This document shows, one piece after another, positions 9,615-18,926 of a stretch of DNA of 24,915 nucleotides. This stretch comes from Acanthaster planci (Eukaryota > Echinodermata > Asteroidea > Valvatida > Acanthasteridae). The stretch lies in assembly GCF_001949145.1 (NCBI RefSeq), contig NW_019091359.1:53526-78440 (forward strand), written 5' to 3'. Position 1 is the stretch's first letter; each line of letters opens with the position of its first letter. Position numbers and translations under genes: made by a program. The notes under the pieces are model-generated. The model saw only the letters and a list, made by a program, of their open reading frames with translations. It did no database searches and had not been told where the DNA came from.

Positions 9615-10450
9615 ATGGAGGATAAACTCTCCCTAGACACACTCCAAGGAAAACTGCATCAGGACTGATAAAGTCAGAAGGGGGGATTCTACCCCAGCCT
9701 GGAGGATGGAAGAATGACATCTATGAACCGATACTCCCAGTCCAACCAAAACCTGAGAAAGACTCCCCCATGCCCACCGTAGTGATGGCTCTAGACAGGA
9801 AACTCCCCAGTTTCAGTGGACACGGTGACATAACTGGCCGAAGCACACCGATAGACGAGTATGTCACTGCTATCAAGCTTGCCTCCAGCGCTATCAAGTC
9901 CCAGAGGGACAGCAGGGGCAGTTTATACTGGACACGCTCAAGGGCAGTCCCCCTTAGAAGTTAAGGCATTGCTCTCCAATGGGGCTACAGTGGATGATGT
10001 TCTCGGCTACCTCAAGTCATCGTAGGGGAAACACTGACAGTGAGTATGCTTCAAAGGCACTTTTTGGAACAGAGGCAGGGCTGTGGAGAATCTGTTCGAG
10101 ATTTCGCTGTGGCCTTACAACGGATTTTCCTTCCAAAAGAAGGACCCAGGCTTGTTCAAAGACCCCTGATGCAATAGTTCCAGAACAGTTTGACGGTCTC
10201 AGTCCAGAGGCCGTGAGAGTGCCTCGGCACCAACTGCAACTGCGCCAGTGACATCTGCAGAGATCAAGGTAGGCCAGGATACCATCAGGAGACTGGAGCA
10301 ACAATTGGAATGAATGATGCAGTTGCTAGGTGCTCTCGTGACGTGTATTCTATGCAAACAGCTGCTACAGTTGCCAACTCAGCACAGCAACAACCTACTT
10401 CTAGCCACCAAGGCCCCACACCTGCGGTAAACAACAACCCTCGGCAGTAA
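9615..10450 (+). pseudogene. Element C gag remnant
   Basis: A likely original start is the ATG at 9615 (MEDKLSLDTLQGKLHQD, then stop). The reading then shifts to another frame with LPQPGGWKNDIYEP, a Pro-rich stretch and RKLPSFSGHGDITGRSTPIDEY, which resembles the start of a gypsy capsid. Around 10060-10130 a third frame gives FLEQRQGCGESVRDFAVALQ, matching the usual capsid segment that contains a QREGESxxxF-type motif. A Gln/Asn/Pro-rich end (QQQPTSSHQGPTPAVNNNP) follows. I see no CCHC knuckle, either lost or never present. The region has several stops and frame changes and is not functional. Confidence 0.75.
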
Positions 10451-10503
10451 GGAGCCAGACTGTCGGAGGGGAATCGGATGGCTCAACATTCTCCACCAAA
10501 GCA

Positions 10504-10800
10504 GTAAGTGACTGTTATACAGTTGGTGCCAAATTTGGAGAGACCGAGGTGGCATGTTTAGTGGACACGGGATCAATGGTCACTACTATCACTGAAAATT
10601 GTTACAACCATCATTTAAAGGGACTTGGCTACAAACTAAAGAACATACCCGAGTACTTTAGACTCTACTCCGCTAATGGTGCAACAATTCCCTATCTCAG
10701 CTTTTCCTTGTAATAAGGGAGGCACAATCCAACTCAGCTAATGGCACATCCGCTGGCATACTTGGCATGAATGTCTTGAAGAGGTGTTGGCCCAAAGTAC
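10504..10800 (+). pseudogene. Element C aspartic protease remnant
   Basis: Frame 10504-10713 encodes a retroviral-type protease start with an intact active-site box, CLVDTGSMVTTI (DTGS codons 10564-10575), and a YSANGATIPYL strand. After a stop, AGILGMNVL (10752-10778) gives the usual C-terminal GxLGMNV motif in another frame. Among the three elements in the window, this is the only one that keeps the protease catalytic Asp. The enzyme would cut the polyprotein as a dimer, but the frame is broken. Confidence 0.8.
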
Positions 10801-11069
10801 CCTGCCTGAAAGTCCACAACAACCAGTTCCAGGAACCAGCAGGCTCAAACAGAGATTTTCTGTGGTTATCACCAATGAGACTGACCATGACATTCATCTT
10901 CCGCTGCATGGATGCTTGGGTATGCTCTGTCCTGTTGATGAAGTGGCACCATTCTGCGAAGAGGAGCCAAAGCTACTTGATGACTTGATGGAGGGGGTAC
11001 AGCTAGGACTCTATCTTCTGTCTCAGCGACAACTACACTTGGCGCTGACCCGTCTGCCCCTCAGGAAGT

Positions 11070-11870
11070 GAAGGTGGGAGATCAGTTGTCAGGGGAAGAA
11101 CGAGATAAGTTCAGCCAACTTTTGTAGAGGTATGATGATGTCTTCTCTAAGCATGACCTTGACCTGGGATTTTGTGACATAGTTCCACATACAACCAACA
11201 CAGGCAACAAGGCACCAATTCGGCACCGATATCGGTCTCTACCCCCTCCCAGTATAAAGAAGTCCACCAGCATATCCAGGATTTGCTTGAGGCCAAAGTG
11301 ATACGGGAAAGCTGCAGTCCCTGGGCCTCGCCTATCGTCGTGGTGAGAAAAAAAGTCAGTAAGGATGTGCGTGGACTATTGTAAGCTAAATACCATCACC
11401 GCGAAGTCCTCATTTCCAATACCCCGCATAGATGAATCCCTGCAGGCCTTGGGTGAAGCACGGCACCTCAGTGTGCTTGACCTTACATCTGGGTATTATC
11501 AGGTGGCCACGGCAGAAGAGGACAAGGAAAAAACTGCATTTGCTACACTGTTTGGCTTGTGAGAATTTGAGAGACTTCCCTTTGGTCTGTGTAACAGCCT
11601 AGCCATCTTTCGATGGATTATGCAGAGATGTTTTGGTGACCAGGCATTCGAGAGTTTGCTCAATTACCTCGACCTAATTGTCTACTTGATCTCTTTTGAA
11701 GAGCACCTACACTGATTAGAGCTTGTGTTTTCCTGCCTGAGGCAACATGGGCTCAAGCTAAAAGCCTGAAAGTGCGAGCTTTTCAAGACTCAGCTCAAAT
11801 ACCTTGGTCATCTGGTTGCTGCCGGTGAGGGGGTGAAACCCAATCCAGACAAGGTAAAGGTATAGTGAAG
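11070..11870 (+). pseudogene. Element C reverse transcriptase remnant
   Basis: RT motifs appear in order across frames: RYDDVFSKHDLDLG, RHRYRSLPP, SCSPWASPIVVV, MCVDYCKLN, LDLTSGYYQVATAEEDKEKTA, FGLCNSLAIFRWIMQRCFGD and HGLKLK followed by KYLGHLV. The catalytic box reads YLDL (11665-11676) instead of YLDD. Stops lie at 11560, 11715 and 11768 and at other places, with at least one frame change near 11260. The longest clean part is 11365-11562. This element keeps the thumb/connection region (LRSFLGFASFF) that copies A and B lack. Confidence 0.9.
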
Positions 11871-11942
11871 GATTGGCCAGAACCAAGTACCCTAACTGAG
11901 CTGCGCTCCTTCCTCGGTTTTGCCAGTTTCTTCAGGTAGTTT

Positions 11943-12520
11943 GTGCCACAGTTTGCCACCATAGCTGCCCCTCTGCAAAAGCATCTGCAGGGAATACCAG
12001 TGAAGGAGAAGACCCAGTCCGGGAAGACGACTGTGAAACTTGATGGATCTGTAAGGGCTACATTTTTGTCACTGAAGCAGAGATTGATTGAGGCACCTGT
12101 CCTGAGGTTTGCGGATTTTTCTCTCCCCTTTATCTTGGAGACAGATGCTAGCTCATGTGGTCTGGGCGCAGTTCTCTCACAAAAGATGCCAGATGGTTCA
12201 AAAGCAGCCATAGGTTATGCTTCTCCCTTTCTTTGTCGTGTCGAAAGGCGGAACAAAGATTAGTCCTCTTTCAAGTTGGAGTTGTTGGCCATACGTTGGG
12301 CTGCGTGTCAGGCTTTTCGAGACTACTTACGAGGCAATTGATGCATAATCTACACCGACCACAATCCCTTGAAGTATTTGGATACAGCTAACCTGAGTGT
12401 TGTTGAGTTACAATGGGTGCAGCAACTGGCATTATTTGATTTTCAACTGGAGTACCAGTCTGGCAGAAGCAACCGAGCAGCAGATGCCCTTTCAAGACAC
12501 CCATTGGTGAGGCTGAGGAG
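11943..12520 (+). pseudogene. Element C connection and RNase H remnant
   Basis: The frame from 11943 contains the connection (FATIAAPLQKHL) and the RNase H start FILETDASSCGLGAVLSQ (catalytic Asp codon 12144-12146). A change of frame near 12260 leads to FKLELLA (Glu), YTDHNPLKYLD (Asp) and RAADALSRHP (Asp). All four expected acidic positions are therefore visible, though in different frames. RNase H would degrade the RNA strand during reverse transcription. The domain lies between RT and integrase, exactly where copies A and B show their deletion. Confidence 0.85.
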
Positions 12521-12535
12521 GGACAGCAACTGGAG

Positions 12536-13960
12536 GTGTCGTCTGTTGCGGTGTCCGGTATTACTTCTGGTGATACGGAACTACCTTCAATGTTCTGTCC
12601 ACAAATCCAGGCTTCGGCTGAGGGGGGTAGTCTGACCCTCCCTGGCTATTCCCAGGAAGAGTTAAGGAGCCTTCAGCATGCTGATAGAGTCCTGCCGAGA
12701 GTAATTGTCTACCATGAGAACAACCAGAGAGCTGCACGCCAAGAAAGGGAGAATGATGGGAAGGATGTGGCCAAAATGCTACGGCATCGAGACCGATTCT
12801 TCTTCAAAGAGGGAGTTCTGTATCAACACTGGATAAGTTCCAGTACTGAGAAGTGGGACCGCTTGGTTGTTCCCAGCGTGGTGACCGACACCATTTCGCG
12901 CCTCTTTCATGTTGATGCTGGTCATTTCGATGTTAAACGCACCCTCCAACTGATCCGCCCCCCTCTTCTTCTGGTTGGGTCTGGAGTCCAGAGTCAAGAA
13001 ATGGTGTGAACAATGTCAACGCTGCACAATCGGCAAACGACCAAACAGGGGAACAAGGCCTCCAATGGGTAACCTCCAGGCTACTGCTGCAATGGAAGTG
13101 GTGCCGATTGATTTTTCTGTGTTGGAGGCCTCGAGTGATGGTTTTGAAAATGTCTTTGTCATCACAGATGTGTTTACATAGTATTTGTGGGCCATAACGG
13201 CAAGGGACGAACGGGTAGTTACAGTGGCTAAAATGCTTGTCAAGCACGTCTTCCTCCCATTTGGTGCTCCTCTACGTATCCATTCTGACAATTGGTGGTG
13301 CTATGAAGCAAAGGTTGTACAAGAACCCGGCAACCTATACGGTGCCGGGGACTCACACACTACCCCATACAGGCCCCAAGGTAATGGTCAATGCAAATGC
13401 TTTAACCGCACACTGCATAACCTGCTTGTCGCTCTCCTGGAACACCGCAAGGCCAGATGGACTGAAAGTCTGCCGCATCTTGTCATGCTCTATAACAACA
13501 CGGCCCATGCCAGCACTGGATACGAGCCGGCCTACCTAATGATGGGAAGGAGGTTCCGGCTTCCTCAACACCTCCTGCTTGGTGTAAGTCACAAACAGCC
13601 TCATAGTGAAAGTCCCCACCAGTATGCTCAACAACTATGCAGGCAGATGGAGCATGCTCACGACTGCAATGACAAATATTGACATCAACACTGCTAAGCG
13701 TCAGGTTCGCCATGCTAAACACATCCTCGAGGCACCTGTTAACCGTGGTGACTTTGTGCTCATACGTGACAGAAAACAGCGGGGCAGAGTGAAGATTCAG
13801 GACCACTGGGAGGCAAACCCCTATATGGTAGTTGACTGACCATACCCACAACAGCCAGTCTACAGAGTTCGGGACCCAAAGGGCATGGAAAAAGTGCTTC
13901 ATCACTGTGAGAACAAACACTGCCCTTGGAAAGTGAAACCCCCTGAGACAACAGTGGACT
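12536..13960 (+). pseudogene. Element C integrase remnant
   Basis: Reading 12536-13009 ends in the first half of the zinc-binding part (HVDAGHFDVKRTLQLIR). One frame change later the CEQCQRC half follows. The core keeps the first Asp (VPIDFS, codon 13110-13112) and second Asp (IHSDNWW, codon 13287-13289). The catalytic Glu is Lys: GNGQCKCFNRTL has AAA at 13395-13397 where the family reads GNGQCERFNRTL. A TAG near 13179 splits the core. The C-terminal GPY/F-like part is seen as GDFVLIRDRKQRGRVKIQDH, then ANPYMVVD, a stop, and PVYRVRDPKGMEKVLHHCEN. The minus-strand frames here are shadows. Confidence 0.9.
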
Positions 13961-14450
13961 AAGTGTCATCTTCAGCTGTGCCCCCACCAAGCTCTTCCGA
14001 GGACACATCCGCAGCTGGTGATAGATGGGTCGCAGTCTTGACCTTTGCACCCAAAGCAGTCCCCACGGTGATCAATTCGCCACAGCTCCCTCCTGACCCT
14101 GAAATACCAGCACCCTATCAAGATGTGTCGGAGGGAAATCCTGTCAATGCTGAAGGCAACACCATTTGTACATGACTCCTATCACCAACTCCTATCTAGT
14201 CCTGCGGGGGGACAGCTCCACGAGTTCAATGCCAACTTGCGCTGCTTCGAACAAGACTTCTTCCAGCAATGACAATCACCGGGAAATGCCGAGAGTAACC
14301 AAGATGGAACCTTCTCCACCCTCAGCCCCAGATTCTCATGAGCAGTTGAAAGCACCAGAGCCAATTGCCATTCTTCGAACAGTGGACCCTGCATCACAGG
14401 ACGAGGCCCAGTCTGCATTCACCGTGAAGCAACCATGAGAGGGAGACCTC
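13961..14450 (+). pseudogene. Element C pol tail
   Basis: After the integrase comes a Ser/Pro-rich stretch (SSSAVPPPSSSEDTSAAG, then SPQLPPDPEIPAPYQD) and, near 14434-14451, MRGRPPVR, the Arg-Pro-Pro ending common in gypsy pol tails. The parts are in different frames. No enzymatic domain is seen. Confidence 0.55.
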
Positions 14451-14640
14451 CGGTCAGGTAACAATCTAGTGTTCTATCAAGACTCCTCACCCAAGTCAAG
14501 GACATTGTGTCGGGTGACACCGACTCTTGAGTGTGACTCTGATAAGAAGCAATCCAAAACTGCCACCGTCTATCTAGTGGACCTTTGCATTTCCAGTGAT
14601 GAAAGGCTTATGGATATTGATGGTTATAATGCATACCAAC

Positions 14641-14915
14641 ACTGGTTGTGGTATTTGCAGTCTTCCAATGTTGTAAAGGTTCATGATGCCATGTATTGTC
14701 AGTTGTCACTAGTTGACCCATTGCCATTTAACATGTTTTTTCAGTGTGTAAATTCTTGTTCCAAATTTAGAACATTCTGAAGACACTGGTTGTAGTGTTC
14801 ATAGTTTTCTAATATTGTAAAGGTTCATGACACTATGTCTTGTTACTATTTGTTCCATTGCCATTTAACATGTTTTCTTCAGGATGTTAATTCTTGTTAA
14901 AAGATTTAGAACCTT
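14641..14915 (+). repeat. Two-copy ~140-bp tandem repeat before the 3' LTR
   Basis: Unit 1 (14641-14784) and unit 2 (14785 to about 14915) both begin ACTGGTTGT and share TTGTAAAGGTTCATGA, CCATTGCCATTTAACATGTT and TTTAGAAC in the same order. Several indels separate them. They fill the non-coding gap between pol and the 3' LTR. An open frame (14469-14780) runs across unit 1 but has no recognisable domain. Confidence 0.8.
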
Positions 14916-14955
14916 TGTCTGACAGTCGTCAGGGCCGATGACTATAGTGGCCTTT

Positions 14956-14962
14956 GGAGGAA
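14956..14962 (+). other. Short polypurine tract of element C
   Basis: GGAGGAA directly precedes the 3' LTR. This is the position of the plus-strand primer in LTR elements. It is short, and may be eroded. Confidence 0.5.
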
Positions 14963-15285
14963 TGTAGTGGGGGGAATGGATTGGACACTCATAACGTATC
15001 CTACCCTAGCTCAGCATCCTTCAGTTGGTGGGTAAGTGGGGTGCCACCGCTTGGCGGTGGGTTGTTGCCGAAACTTGCCACCACCACGTGGATGTGCCTC
15101 GTAATCCACCAACTGAGAACCGAGTGAGCGAGAGAATAAACCTAGAACACCAAACACATCGTCTTTGGAACTTTATTCCCTCGAACTGCCACCAACCACC
15201 CTGTCATAACAGTACTACAATCGGACTCCCTCCATCTCCAGTTGTGTCCCATCCGCCTCTCTCGCTCCTTCTCCTCCCCCCCCAA
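14963..15285 (+). repeat. 3' LTR of element C
   Basis: It starts TGTAGTGGGGGG and matches the 5' LTR throughout. The closing CA appears changed to AA. A polyadenylation signal AATAAA lies at 15135-15140. The hairpin CCACCGC-TTG-GCGGTGG (15044-15060) keeps both arms of the 5' LTR hairpin, although the loop differs. The bases after the LTR (AGTGAGATGAAAC) resemble a shortened version of the primer-site region. Confidence 0.95.
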
Positions 15286-15587
15286 AGTGAGATGAAACTT
15301 TTTCTCAACTAACTGATTATCATCAACCACTGACAGCTGCACATGTTTTATAATCACAGTACTCATTAAAATAACATAAATAATGTCTTTCTTGTTGAAT
15401 GTTTTGATCAATCTGCAATAAAATTCACTATCTGAAATACAATTAACCTCATTCCAGGAAATCAGATACCACTAATAATGTTTACAGCACCTTAAATATC
15501 AATCCCTCTGACAGTCTTAGTTTACCTTTGTAAGACAGAATAATGACAAGACAACAACCCATCATCAGGTGTATATCAAGCTGAATC
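15286..15587. other. No gene recognised
   Basis: This AT-rich sequence lies between the 3' LTR of element C and the stop codon of the exon remnant on the minus strand. I see no coding signal or repeat. Confidence 0.5.
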
Positions 15588-15853
15588 TTATGTTGGGTTT
15601 GTTTGTATCCAGTGAGTGGACATCACAGACTTAAGAATGCTCACATCGTCGGTCAGCCCTCTGACCTCTCTACGTATTTTGTTGAAGCAAACATGGATAG
15701 CCTCTCCTCCTTGTTCACCGCGGAAGCCAAGACCCACTTGCCATCGCGAGATCCAAGGTATGACATGTTCTTCCAGGAGGTGCATCTTAGGTGTCACCGA
15801 TTCATCCCTGAACTTGGTGCAGAAGAACTGCGTGTATTGCTCGATACAGCTGT
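15588..15853 (-). CDS. Exon 4 of the remnant (last exon)
   Basis: The acceptor AATAACGTAG|ACAGC follows a long T-rich tract on the minus strand. The block encodes SCIEQYTQFFCTKFRDE, TPKMHLLEEHVIPWISRW, GFRGEQGGEAIHVCFNKIRR and ends QTNPT with TAA at 15590-15588. The opposite-strand frame (15603-15932) is only a shadow. Confidence 0.7.
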
Positions 15854-16109
15854 CTACGTTATTAAAATGTCCAAACAAAACAAAAAAAAGCAAATGTCGG
15901 AAATGTATAAAAGAACAATTCCTGGTTTATGAGTGTTAATGGGGTACATTGGACTAATCTCTCAGGTAGTTTTCAGAAGGCAAGTTCAAACATTGTACAC
16001 ATTGTACTACTATGTACATGTAGATTGGAATCCATGGAGGAAATGATGGACAAATTTTAGCAAGGCAGGAAAATCTCAGAAAACTGTTCTTGGGAAGCAG
16101 TATACTCAA

Positions 16110-16464
16110 ATAAGCCATTTGCGAGTTACGTTTGAATAAAATCTGGTGCACTGAGTTCTTTCATGTGAACATAACTTGAATTCTCCATACAGAAACCACT
16201 GTTGCTATACCTCGTGATTCGGGGCAAGCTTTTGCTTAGTTACAAAAGAGACGCCTTGCAACAATACATTGTTCTCAATGGATAAGAACGGCACAAAGGA
16301 ACCAGTCCATTCAAGAGATGGTGAGCGCTATGCAAAAGCTTGCCCCAAGTCACGAGGTATAGCAGCAGTGTCTTTAGTCTGGGGAATTAAAATTGTTAAG
16401 TTTCTGTGCTATCAGATAACACAGTGTACCAGATTTCATTCAAATCTAACTCGCAAGTGACTTA
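16110..16464. repeat. Foldback (MITE-like) element with ~125-bp inverted arms
   Basis: Arm 1 (16110-16235) and arm 2 (16332-16464) are inverted copies. The inner 35 bases (GTTGCTATACCTCGTGA to GGGGCAAGCTTTTGC) match with about three differences, and the outer parts (TTTGCGAGTTA, AAAATCTGGT) match less well with indels. About 96 bases lie between the arms. It sits in the intron between exons 3 and 4. No clear target duplication is visible. Confidence 0.8.
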
Positions 16465-16584
16465 ATGACTCTGCATCCTGCAAGATTCAAAACTGGGTTT
16501 GAATGTGAAAAGCAAGGAACTTACCTGCTGCCAAGTGGTATGCAGATATGAAATTCTTTGACCTTGTGTCTGCTTTGTGCTTAC

Positions 16585-16777
16585 CAAGTTCTTCTATCTC
16601 CTCTGTACCGAGCCTTCTTACAACATTGCATTTGTTGTGACACCTTAAAAAGAGTGTGAGCAGTTGATGATACTTCCTGGAAAGGTTGTCAGCATTGTGC
16701 ATCTTGGAAGGCGAAGCTGGGTACAACTCCTCAGTTTTCCGGACAATGGAGGATGTCGGTTTTCTGATATTGTCCTC
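16585..16777 (-). CDS. Exon 3 of the remnant (phase 0 to 1)
   Basis: The acceptor is CCACTGTGAACAG|GAG and the donor GAACTTG|GTAAGC. The 193 bases are open and encode EDNIRKPTSSIVRKTEELYP, KMHNADNLSRKYHQLLTLF, RCHNKCN and GTEEIEEL. The last base begins a codon completed by the first two bases of exon 4, giving Asp. Confidence 0.65.
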
Positions 16778-16889
16778 CTGTTCACAGTGGAGGTAAACAA
16801 CTTCATTTAAGTGTGTGCAACGCTGAGCATGAATGTATCTTTATTACACATCTTGAAATAGTATAACAAGCTATGCATTTGGTTTGTAC

Positions 16890-16983
16890 CTGGCAACATT
16901 TGTGCACGTGGTTCTCAACGAATGCATTTCCATGATATGCCTGCCCGGCGATGAACTCCCATTTCCTGCAGAGTCTTGTGCAG
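16890..16983 (-). CDS. Exon 2 of the remnant, frame broken by about 4 bases
   Basis: The acceptor is CTGACTTCTCAG|CTG and the donor TTGCCAG|GTACAA. The phase-0 frame from exon 1 reads LHKTLQEMGVHR. The ending AYHGNAFVENHVHKCCQ lies in another frame. The block is 94 bases long, and removing four bases (GGGC or equivalent) would give 90, an exact multiple of three, joining both halves. The longer open frame over this spot (16871-17167) is in a third frame and carries none of the motifs. Confidence 0.6.
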
Positions 16984-17319
16984 CTGAGAAGTCAGGGGTC
17001 CTCAGCCGCACTGCAGGGTGGTGCTCTTCCTCAGAGATGCTGCAGCTGATTTCTGGAAGAAACATTAAATTGCAGTGCAACCAAACCGAGGAGGGGGTGG
17101 TTCTGAAATCTGGGTCAGCTTTGAAGAACTGAAGTTCACGGAGGGGTCCATGGAAAATGCTACACAAGGATCACTTGAGCCAATTAAGCTATCTCCCGCT
17201 TATGGGCAAACTTTTATCTTTTTTGGATAATGTAGACCTTATTAGTACTTTGAGGATGCACATGCATCAACAGCTGTCCCTCAACCCCTGCTTTGGCCTG
17301 GTACTACTTGTATCCTCAC

Positions 17320-17673
17320 CTTTTCCTTATGTTTGGCCAAGTTCTCCTGTACAGCATCTGACAGCAGCATCACTGTGACCATGTTATCACTTGCGCTTGT
17401 TGTTTGAAGCACCAGAGCTGACAGTTGGACTTCTAGCGCTGCCCCATTTGCTTTCCAGGCATCTGCTTCCTCCTCTAGTGCAAGGGCATTTCTTATGTCA
17501 GCTGTGTATTCTCCAAATTTCTTCTCCGGGTTCTTCTCTTCTTGTACATGTAGCTCTCCAGACATTGCCAAAGTTTTGCTTAGCTTGGCATCAAGCTCAT
17601 GACGGGCATTTTGCAAACCGACATAATACTTTAGAAAAATGGCCAGGCTTATGTGAAGACCTGGTTGACACAC
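17320..17673 (-). CDS. Exon 1 of the remnant (118 codons, phase 0)
   Basis: The acceptor is TTTCGTTCAG|GTG and the donor AAAAG|GTGAGG. The 354-base block is fully open. It encodes PGLHISLAIFLKYYVG and then a charged, probably coiled-coil stretch (EEKNPEKKFGEY, NALALEEEADAWK), ending AVQENLAKHKEK. The continuation past the donor (VRIQVVPGQSRG) is intronic. The antisense frame on the plus strand (17391-17708) is a shadow. Confidence 0.65.
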
Positions 17674-17796
17674 CTGAACGAAAGTATGTGTCCAAACAGA
17701 ATGAATGAATTATGAGCTTTGGTTCAAGTAGATCACAGTGTGCTTATATTGTTGAGAGTGAGTCTTACAGACTCTGGTCAACAATAGTTGGGCCAG

Positions 17797-17820
17797 CCCA
17801 ACTGTAGCACTACAGTTGGG
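17797..17820. repeat. Perfect 11-bp-arm palindrome
   Basis: CCCAACTGTAG and CTACAGTTGGG flank CA. It overlaps a second hairpin on its left, GTTGGGC-CA-GCCCAAC. The sequence directly after it (ACTGTCCTAGCCCAGGTTGG) occurs in inverse orientation at 21408-21428. Confidence 0.85.
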
Positions 17821-18898
17821 ACTGTCCTAGCCCAGGTTGGCTTCCTATTAAACCATACTAGAGGGAGTCCAGGATATAATAAACGGAGCAAAATCGGGCG
17901 AAAATTTTGTAACTAAATTTTTCAACACCGCTACCTTTTCAAAGGAGCCAATTTCACGTCTGTAACTCCTATGCATCCTTATCTCCACAGCTGGTGGGAT
18001 AAGAAATTCAACACATCACCACCAAAGACAAAAACGGGAAAATAAAGTCTGATGTAACGTTAATTCTTGCCATTGTTGTGGACTGTTTCAGCCATTTTCA
18101 AGTGCAGTTTGTACAGTGTGCACATGCAACTATCTAGTGCACGAGATTCCGAGCTGCGTACACACACACATCAAAACTACATTGACTGCAACCAGCAAAA
18201 CTAAAGTTTAACCGAACCCACTCATTGTGAAAATGTTCACATAAAGCATGCACAATGTGGTTCTCAGCCCTGAGTACCATTGATTGCCAGGCCGAGCACA
18301 CACTATCGGGCCAGGGGCGTGGCGAGGGTGTGGCGTGCGTTGGTGACGGTTGGCCTAAGTTACCTGCACACAAGCTGAGTCTACTACGGCCAGTAGTAGG
18401 GAAAGCTAAAATTCATAATTTGTACAAATCCTGGCCAATTTCTAGCATGTATTATGTGTTAACAGGTGGACTTAAAATAGAAAAAAAGGTGTCAACAGAA
18501 TTTGATAGAAGTTAAGGGACTCCCGGCAGTTCCGTGTCGAGGGGAGAGGGTATTGTAGCATTTTCTGCAATTACTTGAATTATTTGTGTTACCAGGGTGT
18601 GCTGAGGTACCGGGGTCAAAGGGGGTACCCAGGGTTCCAGTTCGCTGTGGCAGAATAAAATAATGATGATCAACGGAGGGATTCTGGACTGGCAACTAAA
18701 ACAATGCACAAATTTAATGAAGTACACTGAATGAGTTGTCATGTGCACAGCGCCCTCAATTGACCTGGCCACAGCAATGGAAAGTTTTGTTTGGTGGTGG
18801 GCCTTAAAATTTCTCTCTGTCCACATTTGCATTTACTTCTTTTAGTGAATTTACATTACTCAGACACTCTCGATAGAAGCGACATTAAATTGATTGTA

Positions 18899-18926
18899 CA
18901 CAGACCATTGGTACCGATGGTCTGTG
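18899..18926. repeat. 28-bp near-perfect palindrome
   Basis: CACAGACCAT and ATGGTCTGTG flank TGGTACCG, whose GGTACC core is itself palindromic. Only one base pair of the 28 bases fails to match. No neighbouring gene explains it. Confidence 0.8.

Larger units (their letters stand above)
9170..15285 (+). mobile_element. Ty3/gypsy retrotransposon C with both LTRs, decayed
   Basis: The element has two matching LTRs in direct orientation, a primer-binding site after the first and a short purine run before the second. Between them lie gag, protease, RT, RNase H and integrase remnants on the plus strand, in the Ty3/gypsy order with integrase last. It is about 6.1 kb. The coding region carries many stops and frame changes, and the RT and integrase active sites are altered. 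The bases next to the two LTRs (TTACA before, AGTGA after) do not form a target duplication. This element is a different family from copies A and B. Confidence 0.95.
15588..17673 (-). pseudogene. Four-exon remnant of an uncharacterised, probably transposon-derived gene
   Basis: Four blocks on the minus strand fit together as exons 17673-17320, 16983-16890, 16777-16585 and 15853-15588, all with AG/GT borders and compatible phases (0-0, 0-0 after removing 4 bases, 0-1, 1-stop). The joined product has a PGLHISLAIFLK segment, a Glu/Lys-rich helical stretch, a YHGNAFVENHVHKCC motif, a KMHNADNLSRKYHQLLTLF segment, and an ending with TPKMHLLEEHVIPWISRW, LGFRGEQGGEAIH and FNKIRRE. I recall the same motif order from multi-copy, unnamed proteins of cnidarians, amphioxus and echinoderms. 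That is memory, not a search. Exon 2 appears to carry a 4-base insertion that breaks the frame. No upstream exons were found, so it is 5'-truncated or its other exons lie outside recognisable sequence. Confidence 0.65.

Noticed and set aside
15603-15932. 109-codon plus-strand frame
   Set aside because: It is antisense to exon 4, whose minus-strand reading has the recognisable motifs, splice acceptor and stop.
16871-17167. 98-codon minus-strand frame over exon 2
   Set aside because: It lies in a frame without the YHGNAF motif and crosses the likely splice sites.
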